Part shown: piece after piece, positions 23,200 to 34,669 of the stretch
Position numbering within the stretch: position 1 is the first letter of the stretch
How the letters are laid out: every line of letters starts with the position of its first letter
Source: Rhizomys pruinosus
Taxonomy: Eukaryota; Chordata; Mammalia; Rodentia; Spalacidae
NCBI GenBank assembly: GCA_009823505.1
Contig: VZQC01005901.1
Location: forward strand, 73,789 to 137,788
Length of the DNA: 64,000 bases
Direction of reading: 5' to 3'
Notes under the pieces: model-generated
The model's database searches: none
The model's input: only the letters and a program-made list of their open reading frames with translations
Told to the model about the DNA's origin: nothing
Program-made: the position numbers and the translations under genes

Positions 23200-23427
23200 T
23201 TCTTTTCATTTATCTATTTATATTTTCATATCTATGTATGAGTATTTAGTCTGCATGATGTCAGTATACCACATACATGTGATGTCCATAGAGGACAGAC
23301 AAGGGCATTGAACCCCTGGAACTGCACTTATGGATGGTTGTTAGCTGGCATGTGGATGCTGGGAAACAAACCTGGGTCCTCTGTAAGAGCAGCCATTGCT
23401 CTTACCTGCTGAGCCATCTCTACAGCC
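23200..23427 (-). mobile_element. B2 SINE, antisense
   Basis: Runs from the AT-rich tail to GCTGAGCCATCTCTACAGCCC, the reverse complement of the B2 head. Confidence 0.88.
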
Positions 23428-24253
23428 CTCCACATGGGCCTTAAATTATCTCTTTGTCCATATGCTTTTACAACATAAAGTACCAAAGTGTTCAGAAGAA
23501 GACATAAACCGACTTGTCAGTGATCCCTAACCATCTTTGGAGTTTTCTTTAGTCACAGACACCAAGGTACAGTGAAATACTGGATATGATTCTTCCATTT
23601 CCACAGTGAACTACCTGAAATTCCAAAGCATCTTCAGATCATCTTGAAATCCTCCCCCTGGATGAAAATGAAATGTTGGTGGAGAGTGGCTGGATTGTCA
23701 GGACAAAGAAAATGGTTACTTTTCTGCATCTCCTCCCTGACCTCCATGTACCACACCATCATGAGAAGCTGAGTGCCAGGACATTTAACACAGGTGCTGA
23801 AGGGTCTAAGCCATGAGTTGCTCTCCCTGTGCAGGGACTGCCATACTAAATTTCCCAGTCACACTGATTGCCAAGTCCTACAAAGGGGACCCAGTGTAGA
23901 GATGGAGAGATAGAGGGATAAAACCATCTCTGCCAATGGCAAACCGATCTGAGCTCTTGTCTCCTGAGAGTGGGATTATGACAGATGGACTAGTACAACC
24001 ACTTATAGAAGAAGCCTGTTAGAAAGTTTGATATGTACCAGTTTATCTCACTGTCAGACTATTCATCTAATGAAAGCTGTGGCTTATACAGCCAATACTT
24101 TTCCTCTGGAAGTGGAAAGGATGCTTTCCTGCTACCATCAAATAAGCCACAAGAGAAGAACCAGAAGTTTGTCGAAACAATCAGTAATGTCCCCTACATG
24201 CATTTTTCTTTCTTTTTCTTTTTTTTTTTAACTTTTAAATCACTTACACTTTT

Positions 24254-24475
24254 GGAGGCTGGAGTGGTTGCTCAGTGGTTAAGAACACTTTCTATTCTTC
24301 CAGAGGACCTGGGTTTGATTCTCAGCACCCACATGGCAGCTAACAACCATCCATAACTCCAGGTCTAGAGGATCCAGTAGTCTCTTCTGGCCTCTGCAGG
24401 CATTGCATGACACAGGTGCACTTACATACAATGTGCAGGCAAAACACTCATATACATAAAATAAAGATAATAACT
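24254..24475 (+). mobile_element. B2 SINE
   Basis: GGAGGCTGGAGTGGTTGCTCAG head through CAGGCAAAACACTCATATACAT and an A-rich tail. Confidence 0.9.
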
Positions 24476-24734
24476 AAATTGCTTATCCTTTCACACAGCA
24501 TGTTGATTTGGGATATTTCCAAGCTTCCCACCACCTCAGAGGAGGTGCCACAAAAACTACAAGGATAGTGATTAATGATATCGAGGAACTAAAGGTGGAA
24601 AGAAAAATGAACTCTTGTGACTGATGTTGAAAGAGCATGTTTTCATCACCTTAATCATGTGCAAGGTGCTTAGGTTAGGATCTCTCAGGTGGGAAGTCCT
24701 ACTGAGAATCTGGAGCTCAACCATGGCCAGCAAG

Positions 24735-24776
24735 GGCACTGTCAGACAGGCACTGTCAGACAGGCACTGTCAGACA
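24735..24776. repeat. 14-bp tandem repeat, three exact copies
   Basis: GGCACTGTCAGACA is repeated at 24735, 24749 and 24763 with no mismatch. Not part of a recognised element. Confidence 0.95.
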
Positions 24777-24837
24777 ACATGAGAAGACAGTGTGAGGCCT
24801 GCTTTAATCTGAGGACCAGGCAGCAAAGAATTCTTAA

Positions 24838-25040
24838 TGATGAAGGCTAGACCACCTGGGTTTGAATTGTGGCTCTTTCAGCGACTAGCTATAGGATCTT
24901 CCTTATATTACTAACTTCTCCACATTCATCTTCCTTATCTGCGGAATGGGAAGAATCACAATACTGCTTTTATTACCAGCTCCTAGGAAGATTGAACTCG
25001 TTAATTCCTCCCAAGTGTCTAAGGTAATGATTCCTGCAGA
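24838..25040 (+). mobile_element. MIR SINE
   Basis: CCTGGGTTTGAATTGTGGCTC, CTTCCTTATCTGCGGAATGGG and AGATTGAACTCGTTAATTCC follow sense MIR. Confidence 0.8.
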
Positions 25041-25134
25041 GAAAGGTTTGGTAATTATAGACATCACTGTTATCATCATCATTATGCAAAACTCACAATG
25101 ATAAACTCCCCATGTGGCTATTTGTTTCTTACAG

Positions 25135-25136
<2 letters not shown>

Positions 25137-25171
<35 letters not shown>
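25137..25171. repeat. (TG)n microsatellite
   Basis: About 17 TG units, then a TATACACATGTACA segment. Confidence 0.95.
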
Positions 25172-25174
<3 letters not shown>

Positions 25175-26292
25175 CACATGTACACTAATGTGTATTATAA
25201 TATGAGATGCTATGAAGCAATTGTACTAATTTTATATTTTTATTATTTGGCTTAATCAAAATTATTAAATGTGAACACATTTCCAGAATCAAGTTTTAGT
25301 CCATGGAAAAGAGATAATGCCTGTAACCTTTTAAGCACCCAAGATAAACTCTACCCAGCTCATAATTACAACAAGGGCTGAATCTCTCTGTTTCAGTATC
25401 AAGTGTCCTGACTTGGTAATTGGTAGAATTAAGTTCTTATTCTGGCTTATCCCCAACTCAAGTATCCTGTGTCTTTACTTCATCTGTACTACGAAGACAA
25501 AACAAATACACTAGAGGAGAAAGATTCCGTACAGAAAAGAAGTTTTAAGCCTTCAACTAAGAACAACAAATAATTCTGCTAGTGAATTGCCAGGCTGTGA
25601 TTCTAGCAAGAAGCAAAACTGTTGATTTTGAAAACAACCCATAAAAGGCTCAGCAGTTATAACTGCTTCTCACCTAGCAGTCTGAAACACTAGAGGATTA
25701 AATCAGAAAGCGTCTGGGAAGATCTTTGTGTAGTCATGGTATAAACATATCTTCGTGTCTCTCTGATAATGTCAGCAACAATAAAAACCACGGCAGAGAT
25801 TGCGTGTATGCGCTATGATAAGCACCATACAGAAACTTTCTTGGCCAGATATCATGTCTTTGTTTTATATTTAGCTCACGAGACAGTATATATGACCAAA
25901 ATATATTTATTGGCCTGAAATTTAAAGAATTTCTATCACTTCTAAAACCTGAAGATTGGTGTAAGCAATCTGCATTTTGAAGCAGTGTTTTTTTCAACTT
26001 TGGGCTGCCATCCCTGAGTAGCTTGTGAAATTAGCGCAATATGGTAAGATTAGAACTAAAACATAAATGAGTCATCTAAGGGGATATGTGATATGTGTAC
26101 TAGATCATGATTTAAAAAGTAGCTATTACGAAGCTACAGTTAAATTTCTCTGAATGGTAAAGCGGGAGAAGAGTCTTTCCAATGTTCTCTTATAGAAGAA
26201 CATAGAAAACATCGATGTACACTCATTTCTTCAGCAATATGTTTATCAGAATATTTGTAAGAACTACTCAAGGTAGTTGGGGTCTTTAAAAA
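25172..26292. other. Single-copy AT-rich intron
   Basis: No recognised repeat or gene. Confidence 0.5.
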
Positions 26293-26302
26293 GAATCATC
26301 CC

Positions 26303-26551
26303 GGGGCTGGAGGGATGGCCTAGCAGTTAAGAGTGCCGACCGCTCTTGCAGAGGACCCGGGTTCAATCCCCAGCACCCACATGGAGGCTAAGAACCGTCT
26401 GTAACTCCAGTTCCAGGAGAACTCCAGTTCCAGGGGAATCCAAGACCCTCTTCTGACCTCCGCGGCATTGCACGACACGGGTGCACAGACCTACATGCAG
26501 ACATTACATTCATACACATACAGAAATAAATAATAAAATTTTAAAAAAAAG
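26303..26551 (+). mobile_element. B2 SINE, young, full length, with 17-bp internal duplication
   Basis: Complete B2 from GGGCTGGAGGGATGG to an A-rich tail. A perfect 10-bp target-site duplication GAATCATCCC lies at 26293-26302 and 26552-26561. The 17-bp AACTCCAGTTCCAGGAG at 26403-26419 is repeated with one change at 26420-26436. Confidence 0.95.
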
Positions 26552-26654
26552 GAATCATCCCTATGCTTATTAAAGGAAAGAATGGTGAGATTCACCTCCC
26601 AGCTGGTTCCCTGTTTCCATCTCTCAGCCGTTTGAATGAAAGTGTTATTTATTT

Positions 26655-26886
26655 TGTGTTTTTAATATTTTACTTAGTTTTATTTTACGGGTATGAGTGT
26701 ATGGTCTGCGTTTGTGTAAGTGCACTCATATCATGCGATGCCCACTGAGGTCAGAAGAGAGCGTCAGATTCCCCTAGAACTGGAGTTATGGGCAGTTATT
26801 AGCCAGCATGTGGATGCTGGAAATCAAACTTAGGGTCCTCTGCAAGAGCAGCCAGTACTCCCAACCACTGAACCATCTCTCCATCC
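26655..26886 (-). mobile_element. B2 SINE, antisense
   Basis: Ends in CACTGAACCATCTCTCCATCCC. It is inverted relative to the B2 about 100 bases upstream (26303-26551). A short further antisense B2/B3-like tail follows to about 26945. Confidence 0.88.
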
Positions 26887-26945
26887 CCTATTTTTTATGT
26901 TATATGTACGTGTCTTGCCTGCCTGTATGTAAGCGTACCCATCCA

Positions 26946-27862
26946 TGGACTTCTCAACTCTATATCGCAAACTTGGACCATGTTCTGCTGTTATTGCATT
27001 GACTCTGAGATGTCTGTTTAGTTGTGTTGCTCAGTACGCTGTTCCTTCTTGGCCTTTCTTTTTCTGTAACTAAGGAACAGAGTTTAGCACAGAGACTGAC
27101 ATAGTGTAGATGTCTGCTAAAAATGTGTGATAAGTTGAAGGTTAGGAAGGTGGTTGCCTGGAAGGAAATAAACAGATGACAGTGTGCAGGACAGCAGGGT
27201 TAATTGGTCTACTGAGGGACAGAAGTGACTCTGCTTACACTTAGCAGAGCACTCACTGACAAGGAGCTGTCAGGTTGCATGCCTTTGCCACAAAGAAATG
27301 ATCCTCTCCAAAAGGAGCTCACTCAAAAGTCCCAACCTCACCTGACCACGAAGGTCAGAGACACAACCCAGGGTAACTACATAGAGGAAAGGTGGTGCTT
27401 AGTAGCAAGGGAACACTTGGGCATGCAACAGAGCTCAAATCCTAACCAGTATAAATCTGTTTTCTGGTCTATCACAGAGAAACAACTAAAGGAAAGGGTC
27501 AGGAAACCTCTTCCACTCTTGCTTGGAATTAGTTAGTCCCAGATGTCACTGCAAGATTCTTTCCTCCTGGTCTTTTGCATTTACTCTCCAGGATGTAACC
27601 CTAGCTGGATGTTCAGTAGCTAGAGTGCCTCTGCGACTTGTAAGTGCATGATAAGGAGCTGCCCCTCTCTAATTTGTGCACCCTAGGCACCCCAAATGGC
27701 AGGCCCTCTGTGCCACCCCGAGGTGCCATCTGCCATCTACCCAGGGACATCTAAAGGAGAAGGGCAGAGAGAGATGAGGAAGGGTTTGTGAAATGATCGA
27801 TCTTTGGCCAAATGTATAGAGAAGCCATGAGCTGCCCAGAAGTCTCACCAAGAGGTAACAGT
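26946..27862. other. Single-copy intronic sequence
   Basis: A weak MIR/L2-like tail around 27080-27145; otherwise nothing. Confidence 0.5.
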
Positions 27863-27877
27863 AAAAACTTTCCTTGA

Positions 27878-28136
27878 GGGGCAGGAGAGATGGCTCAGCA
27901 ATTAAGAGCACCCACTGCTCTTGCAGAGGACCCAGGTTCGATTCCTAGCACCCACATGGTGGCTAAGAACCATCTTTAAGCCAGGCATGGTGGCACATGC
28001 CTTGAATCCTAGTACTTGGGAGGCAGAGGCAGGTGGTGAGTTCAAGGCCAGCCTGGTCTACAGAGTGAGTTCCAGGCCAGCTGGGGCTATAGGAAGTCCC
28101 TGACTCAAAAATACTAAAAAAAAAAAAAAAAAAAAA
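27878..28136 (+). mobile_element. Chimeric SINE: B2-type tRNA head fused to B1
   Basis: The first ~100 bases are a B2 head (GAGATGGCTCAGCAATTAAG, B box GGTTCGATTCC). At about 27977 it passes directly into a full B1 (AGCCAGGCATGGTGG ...) with poly(A). The 15-bp AAAAACTTTCCTTGA at 27863-27877 recurs with one change at 28137-28151, outside the whole composite. So both parts arrived in one retroposition event. Confidence 0.85.
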
Positions 28137-28151
28137 AAAAACTTTCATTGA

Positions 28152-29556
28152 TTGGGCATCAACCAAGTTCCAGGCCTTGATCGTCACCATCTCTTTTCAT
28201 TCTAGAAGCAAGCCTCACAGAAGGCATGGTAAGCCTTTTTAGAGAGAGTAGGAAATAGAGTCCTAGGAAAGGGAGGATAGCTGGCCCCAAACAATCCTGC
28301 TTCTGAGTTTAGGGTAACTCAGACTTGTCTAACTATAAATCCCAAGCCCTTTGCACTGCAAAATGAGCGGCTCCCCCCCCCACCTCCTACTGACTTTTTC
28401 TGCCACATCTCACATTGTAAAATAGAACTGACAAGACAATCCTAATGTACAGTCAGGTATTTTATCAGAACTTGTGAAGTAACCACTGCCTCTTAAATCT
28501 AATTTGCTGGAGAACAAACAAGTTGAATCCAAGATAGATGGAAAGAAGTATTTCTGTATTTCTGTACTGAATAATAATAATATCAGTTTAAGGGTTGTCA
28601 AAGGAAATTAAGACTGAAAACCTAGGGGCCTGCAAGATAAAGGGCTCAGCAAATAAAGGAGCTTGTTGAGCTAGCCTGGAGACCTGAGTTTGATTCCCTA
28701 GAACTCCTATGAAGATGGAAGGGAAGAACTGACTCCAGTTGACCTATGGCCTTCACATGTACACCCTGGCAGGCACAACATCTCCCCAATAACACACAAA
28801 ATAATAATAAAGATTTGAAATTAAACAAAAAAGGAAGATGAGAGCCTAGCTACTACAGTTGATATGCATATCTGGGAAAAGGTGAAGGAAAGTGTTAGGG
28901 AGAGAGGTAAGAGGCATCTGGACCTCCGCGAACAGCTATATCCCACATGACAAGGAAAATCAGAGAAGAGAGACTGACAAACTCTGCATATGAGGCAACT
29001 TCCTTCCAACACCAATGAGAATAAAGTCATACTGAAAGTTTGTGGCTCTTTTCTTCAGAGGCTAATATGAGTGGGAGGAAGCTAATGCATTCAAATGAGA
29101 GACATGCATGATCAAGTATCTATGGCATGCCAGGCTGGGTAGGGGGGTGCAGAGCATGGGGAGAGACCACACTCCCCAAGGAAGAGGCCAGGAAGCTGCT
29201 GTGCCAGCCCCAAACATAAAACGCCCTTCCAAGAAAAGGGCCTTTGGGATCAGGCCCTCACACCCCAGGCTTTTCCTGGAGAAATCCTTCTACATTGGAA
29301 GAACAGATGAAAGGCACTACCATAGCCAGGAACAAACCCAGGCATCATCCAAAATGCACACTGGTCCTCAGGAAAACAAATGAACCCCAAAATAAACGAG
29401 CTGAGAGAATATGCTTGGAATCTGTGGTGAGAGACAAAAGGAATTAAAAAAAAGAAAGGAAGAAAAATTGAGCCTAAAATTCTAAGCATTTTTCAGTATT
29501 CAAAACAAAAATCAAACAAGAAAGTAGTCTGTTTGGTTTTAAAATAACTTAAAACT
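28152..29556. other. Single-copy intron with one B3
   Basis: Apart from the B3 and a short C run near 28373, nothing recognised. Confidence 0.5.
28622..28815 (+). mobile_element. B3-type SINE
   Basis: GGGGCCTGCAAGATAAAGGGC head, ACTGACTCCAGTTGACCTATGG body and an ATAATAATAAAG tail. Confidence 0.75.
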
Positions 29557-29704
29557 TGCTGGGCATGGTGGCGCATGCCTTTAATCCCAGCACTTGGGAG
29601 GCAGAGGCAGGTGGATCTCTGTGAGTTCAAGGCTAGCCTGGTCTACATAGTGAGCTCCAGGCCAGCTGCAACTAAAGGAGAAACTGTCTCAAAAATGCAA
29701 AAAA
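29557..29704 (+). mobile_element. B1 SINE, first of an adjacent pair
   Basis: GCTGGGCATGGTGGCGCATGCC to CTGTCTCAAAAATGCAAAAA. Confidence 0.93.
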
Positions 29705-29705
29705 G

Positions 29706-29847
29706 GCTGGGTGTGGTGGCCCACACCTTTAATCCTAGCACTTGGGAGGCAGAAGCAGTTGGATCTCTGTGAGTTCAAGGCTAGCCTGGTCTACAGAGTG
29801 AGTTCTAGGCCAGCTGGGGCTACAGGGGACCCTGTCTCAAAAAGACC

Positions 29848-29850
<3 letters not shown>
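29706..29850 (+). mobile_element. B1 SINE, second of an adjacent pair
   Basis: GGCTGGGTGTGGTGGCCCAC to CTGTCTCAAAAAGACC, followed by an (AAAT)n tail. It abuts the A-rich end of the previous B1. Confidence 0.93.
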
Positions 29851-29886
<36 letters not shown>

Positions 29887-29887
29887 A
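29850..29887. repeat. (AAAT)n tail of B1
   Basis: About nine AAAT units after the B1 at 29706-29850. Confidence 0.93.
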
Positions 29888-30186
29888 CCCTTAAACCTAA
29901 ATTCAATGCAACATTGTAGCTTACATTGTATTTCCAGACTGGGTAAAGACCTTGTGAAAAACCTCATGGAACCAAATATAGCTTATCACGTATAGTGTTA
30001 GGCCAATGTTACTTTCCACACTTTGAGAAACATTCCAGGCTATCTGCAATGTTAGCAAAAAAGGGTATGTGGGAACTTCTGTCTTGGTAAGTATTCTATA
30101 AGTTTAATATGTCGTTTCAAAACTTAAACTTAAAAAAATTGGTTCTCAGGATACTCAAGTAAATGCTCATTTAAAGAGAAAACAGA

Positions 30187-30332
30187 GCCAAGTGGGGCGG
30201 TGCATGCTTTTAATTTCAGCACTTGGGAGGTAGAGGCAGGTAGATCTCTGTGAAATTGAGGTCAGCCTGGTCTACATAGGGAGTTCCAGGCTAGCTGAGG
30301 CTACAGGAAGACCTTGTCTCAAAGAAAAACAA
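30187..30332 (+). mobile_element. B1 SINE
   Basis: GCCAAGTGGGGCGGTGCATGC to CTTGTCTCAAAGAAAAAC; moderately diverged. Confidence 0.88.
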
Positions 30333-30360
30333 AGTAAAGGAGAGGATAAGAAAAGTAAAT

Positions 30361-30508
30361 GTGCAGGGAATGGTGGTGCACGCCTTTATTCCTAGCACTC
30401 ACAAGGCAGAGGCAGGCGGATCTCTGTGAGTTCAAGGCCAGTCTGGTCTACAGAGTGAGTTCCAGGACAGCTGGGGCTACAGGGAGACCCTATCTCAAAA
30501 AGACCAAA
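30361..30508 (+). mobile_element. B1 SINE
   Basis: GTGCAGGGAATGGTGGTGCA to CTATCTCAAAAAGACC; same orientation as three other B1s within 1 kb. Confidence 0.92.
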
Positions 30509-31099
30509 GAATAAAAAGAGAAAAGTAAATGATTGAGAAATGCAGCCTAGACACCAGCCAGAAGCCTTGGTTGCCTACAGCCAGGCCCCAGGAGGTGGGA
30601 GCCCCTGCCTCTACTCTCAGGTCAAAAAAGCTAATGAAAAACATGGGCTACATCAACAAACAGTAGATTATGATACCCATGTCAAGCAGTAACAATAACA
30701 AAGTTCTACATAGACCATATAACAGAAAACTGTGCCCCTTCTTGGTGGTACATTTTAAAAGAGATCATAGTCTTTTCACAGACAGAGGGAAACATCTCTA
30801 TGGGCTACTAAGAAAGCTGAGAAAGAACTAAAAAGACTTAGAGTGCTCCCTAGATCTGAGGGGAGCTCCCTATCAACTCAAAGGACTGCCACATGTAGCA
30901 GAGCCATGTCTAACTAAGTTACTACATGATTCTCTAAAAGTGAAGCCAAAAGCAAGGTTTGAGGTTAGACATGGACTGAACCAGATGGTGACACTCAGCA
31001 CAACAATCTGTCGGTCTCCTGCAGGATGTAAGGTCAAGGGCTCCTGTGCTACTGAAAGGCCTAAGCTCTACATCTAGTTTCCTAGCAAACAGCTCCGTT

Positions 31100-31735
31100 T
31101 AGAGTCTCCAGTGGTAAGAGCATCTTTTGCATGCTAATGAGATAGCTGGGGGGCCTAGAGAGCTTCAGAGCAAAGCCTGCTCACCGGAAAGACCAAGGCA
31201 GGATTCCCGGGGTTGGTACCTTCAGCCACTTGTCCCAACCTCAGGAGGGGAGAAGATCTGACGATTGAGCTGATCATGAATTCCCAATGATATAATTGTG
31301 TCTGTGTAATAAAGCTGCATGAAAACACAAAAGGACAGGGTTCCAGTTGCAAGAGCCAAGCACATGGAAGCAGGTGCAAGGTGATGATCGGGAGGCCTCG
31401 TAGGAGCTCTGGGGCCCCTCTCCACACCCCTTGTCCTCCGTAACTCTCTGTTCATGTGTGCCCTTTGAAATTCCTGTGTCATAAATGGCAGAGCGGAAAT
31501 AAAGTATTTCCCTGAGTTCCATAATCTGTCTAAACAAATTAACTAAACTTGTGGAGGGAATCTTGGGAACCCCAATTTGCAGCCAGTTAGATGCACAGAT
31601 GAGAACCTACCTAGACCCTGTGACTGGCATCTCAAGTCAGAAAGCAGCCTTGTGAGACTGAGCCTTCAACCTGTGGGATATAGCATTATCTCCAGGTACA
31701 GAGTGTCAGAATTAAATTGAGTTAGAATTTGAAAA
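31100..31735 (+). mobile_element. Probable ancient LTR-type repeat, family not named
   Basis: Recognisable blocks in order: CCGGAAAGACCAAGGCAGGA, AAAACACAAAAGGACAGGGTTC, TTTCCCTGAGTTCC, AACCCCAATTTGCAGCCAG, CCTGTGGGATATAGCATTATC. These recur together in mammalian genomes as an old LTR-like repeat with an internal AATAAAG. I could not assign the family with confidence. Confidence 0.5.
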
Positions 31736-31812
31736 AGACTCCCACACATCTGGAGTCAATGTTGTATTGAACAGAGAGGAACAAGAAGGAAATCTACTTT
31801 GGTTTATTTCTT

Positions 31813-31973
31813 TTTTTTTTTTTTTTTTTTTGTCTTTTCAAGAGGGTCTCCCTGTAGCCCCAGCTGTCCTGGAACTTGGCTCTGTAGACCAGGCTGACCT
31901 TGAACTCACAAAGATCCGCCTGCCTCTGCCTCCCAAGTGCTAGGATTAAAGGCGTGCTCCACCACGCCCAGCT
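31813..31973 (-). mobile_element. B1 SINE, antisense
   Basis: Poly(T), then GTCTTTTCAAGAGGGTCTCC to CCACCACGCCCAGC. Short flanking copies of TATTTCTTT support a target-site duplication. Confidence 0.92.
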
Positions 31974-32304
31974 ATTTCTTTAGCTCCCCATGGCTGAGAT
32001 GGTTAAGAAGAGGCTGGAGGAGTATTTGATATGAGTGTGGACTGGGTCACCCCCATGCTGCTGATGAAGTGCAAGAGCCCATTGTCCTCTAGTGAAGGAG
32101 AAGAGCTCTGGCCTGAAGATGATGGGGATCTCTCCCTTAGAGAACCTGAACAATGATTGTCCACAAAGGGAACCTGAACATTGACTGGGCACAAAGAGAA
32201 TGGTCTGCCTCTCTCTACAAATTTCATCCGTCTGCTTAGCTGCTTCAAAGTTATAGTCAGAGCAGGGGCCAGGACAAAAGAGACTGAGCCACATCAGAAA
32301 TGAG

Positions 32305-32420
32305 TACCAGATGGGTGTAGTAGGGCCCACCAGTAATCATCAATACTTAGGACGTTCAGGCAGGAAGAATATGAATTTGCAATTATCCCAGGATACATAG
32401 TGAAACCCAGTCTCAACAAA
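32305..32420 (+). mobile_element. Old B1-type SINE
   Basis: AGATGGGTGTAGTAGGGCCC to AACCCAGTCTCAACAAA; highly diverged. Confidence 0.6.
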
Positions 32421-32424
32421 TCAG

Positions 32425-32667
32425 AAGGGACTAGGGAGATGACTCAGGCTATCAAGTGCTTGCCAAGGTACTTGAGTATGTGAGCTCAATCCCCATCTGG
32501 CGTGTAAAAGCCAGGAGTGGCAGCACACACCTGTAATTCCAGTGGTAGGTGGGGGAGTGTAGCTGGGCAAGCTCTGGATTCAGTGAGAGGCCCTGTCTCA
32601 GAAAATACGGTGGAGATACCTAAGAAAGACACCCAACATCCACCTATGCCCTACAAACACACATACA
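32425..32667 (+). mobile_element. B4-type SINE
   Basis: GGGACTAGGGAGATGACTCAG head, GCCAGGAGTGGCAGCACAC middle, GGCCCTGTCTCAGAAAATACG near the end. Confidence 0.7.
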
Positions 32668-32730
32668 CCACCATCACCACCACCACCACCACTACCAACA
32701 ACAACAACCAAAGAAATAGCCATGTTGGAG

Positions 32731-32793
<63 letters not shown>
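32664..32793. repeat. CAC/AAC triplets followed by (GA)n
   Basis: Degenerate CAC and AAC triplets to about 32710, a short unique spacer, then (GA)n from about 32729 to 32793. Confidence 0.92.
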
Positions 32794-32796
<3 letters not shown>

Positions 32797-33102
32797 AGCA
32801 GCTGATGATCCCTGAGTTTGATCAGATAACATCATAAACTATAGATTTTAAATGCTACATTTAGGCAGCCTTAGTCATCCTCAATACAGTCTTCTACTAA
32901 CCGCAATTAGAATGTTAAGGGCCAAGCTAGTCCCCCCCCCCCCAAGGAGGGCAGTCCAGCATGCAGTCTTGTTGGATACAGCTCTGCCTACTGGATCTGC
33001 AGCATTGATGGGCCACTCTGTTAGCCTTCTTTTCACAAAGCTAAATATACTAGCTTTCTTTAGTTACTTATCATTTAACAATCTAATTACTCTCTTCAGC
33101 TT

Positions 33103-33103
<1 letters not shown>

Positions 33104-33180
<77 letters not shown>
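33104..33180. repeat. (TC)n-(TG)n compound microsatellite
   Basis: About 23 TC units switch at 33151 to about 15 TG units. Confidence 0.97.
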
Positions 33181-33181
<1 letters not shown>

Positions 33182-33565
33182 TTAGTCAGTGATCTCCTAA
33201 AATATATCATTTTTAAATTGGCCACATAGTCTAACCATCCTCTGACAAATGTAAAAGGCACTATAATTACATCTTAGAAACACTATAGCTCTATGAACAC
33301 AGCATGTGTCTTTTGGGGATTCTATTGATTTTATTATCACCTACAACATCACATGGACTTCTACCAAACAGATCCTAGTTTGTACATTTACAATCAAGTT
33401 TTAGAACTCAATGATTTTATCTTGCCTGATGTTATACTGTTCTGTTTATTAGATTGTCAAAACTCTTGTCACCAGGGAGAGCATCAGCTGCCACATCTGC
33501 ATGTCCTGACAGGTTTGTGTCATCTACACATTCTGTGTCTTCATCAAAGTCATTGATACAAACAT

Positions 33566-33910
33566 TAAAGAAAGCTAGAGAGGTAGTTCGCCCAGTAAAC
33601 TGCTTGCTGTGCAAGTATGGGGTCTGAGTTTCATCCCCAGAGCGCACATAAGAAAGCTGGGCATGATGACACTCCTGTCATTCCAGCACTGGGAGGCAGA
33701 GACAGGTGGATCTCTGAGGCTATGTGGTGAGCCATTGTGGCTGCATAGGTGAGCACCAGGTCATTGAAAGACTGCATCTCAGAAAACAAGGCAGATGGCT
33801 CCACACAAACAACATTTGAAGTTGCGCTCTGGCCTCCACACCTGCACACACAGATGAGCACACACACATACACACACACACACACACATAGACACACACA
33901 CACACACACA
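33566..33910 (+). mobile_element. B4-type SINE ending in a CA microsatellite
   Basis: AAAGCTAGAGAGGTAGTTCG head, AAGCTGGGCATGATGACACTC middle, CTCTGGCCTCCACACCTGCAC end, then (CA)n to 33910. Confidence 0.78.
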
Positions 33911-33940
33911 TTCACTTGGTAGAGTCAGAAATTATTTCCT

Positions 33941-34655
33941 CATGAAATTGCAAATTAAAACCACTTTAAGATATCATCTCACTCCAATAAGACTGGCTAG
34001 GATCAAGAAAACAAATGATACCAAGTGCTGGAGAGGTTGTGGGGAAAGGGAACACTCATCCATTGCTGGTGGGAATGTACACTTGTACAGCCATTATGGA
34101 AAGCAGTGTGGAGAACACTTGGAAAACTCAAAAGGAGCTTACCACCTGACCCAGTCATACCACTCCTGGGTATATACCCACAAGACTCTTCTTACCGCAG
34201 AGATACATGCACAGCTATGTTTACTGCAGCTCTGTTCACAATAGCAAAAAGCTGGAACCAACCCAAATGCCCCTCAACTGATGAGTGGATAGAGAAAATA
34301 TGGTACATCTATGCAATGGAGTTCTATGCAGCAGTAAAAAAAGACAACATTATGAACTTTACAGGTAAATGGATGGAACTGGAAGATATTATGTTAAGTG
34401 AAGCAACACAGTCCCAGAAAAACAAACAATGAATGGTATCCCTCATCTGTGGATGCTAGTGTCAATTACCTAGTTGTAAACATTTCTTGTTGGGAGTGAT
34501 GCATATTAGAAAGAACAACAACACCACCAACAACAGAGGGGAGGGCATTAAAGAACTGACTGAAAGGGTGAATCTGGTGGGGTGGGGGGTGGGAGGGGGA
34601 CATGGGTCTTAATCTTGTATGAAAAAATGTAAAACAATAAAAAAGTAAAAAAAAA
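33941..34655 (+). mobile_element. 5'-truncated LINE-1 with target-site duplication
   Basis: It encodes the last ~160 residues of ORF2 in two frames, then a G-rich 3' UTR and poly(A). Recognisable pieces are RYHLTPIRLARIKK, HCWWECTLVQPLWK and WIEKIWYIYAMEFYAAVKK. A single frame change near 34045 in a purine run breaks the ORF. The 14-bp AGAAATTATTTCCT at 33927-33940 recurs at 34656-34669, marking the insertion. It sits in the antisense orientation relative to Lmx1a. Confidence 0.93.
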
Positions 34656-34669
34656 AGAAATTATTTCCT

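Noticed and set aside
33430..33575. Possible ancient CR1/L3-type repeat before the B4
   Set aside because: TCATCTACACATTCTG and CATCAAAGTCATTGATA recall an old LINE, but the match is too short to support by eye.
34025..34432. Independent gene encoding a 135-residue protein
   Set aside because: It is the LINE-1 ORF2 C-terminus within a 5'-truncated L1.
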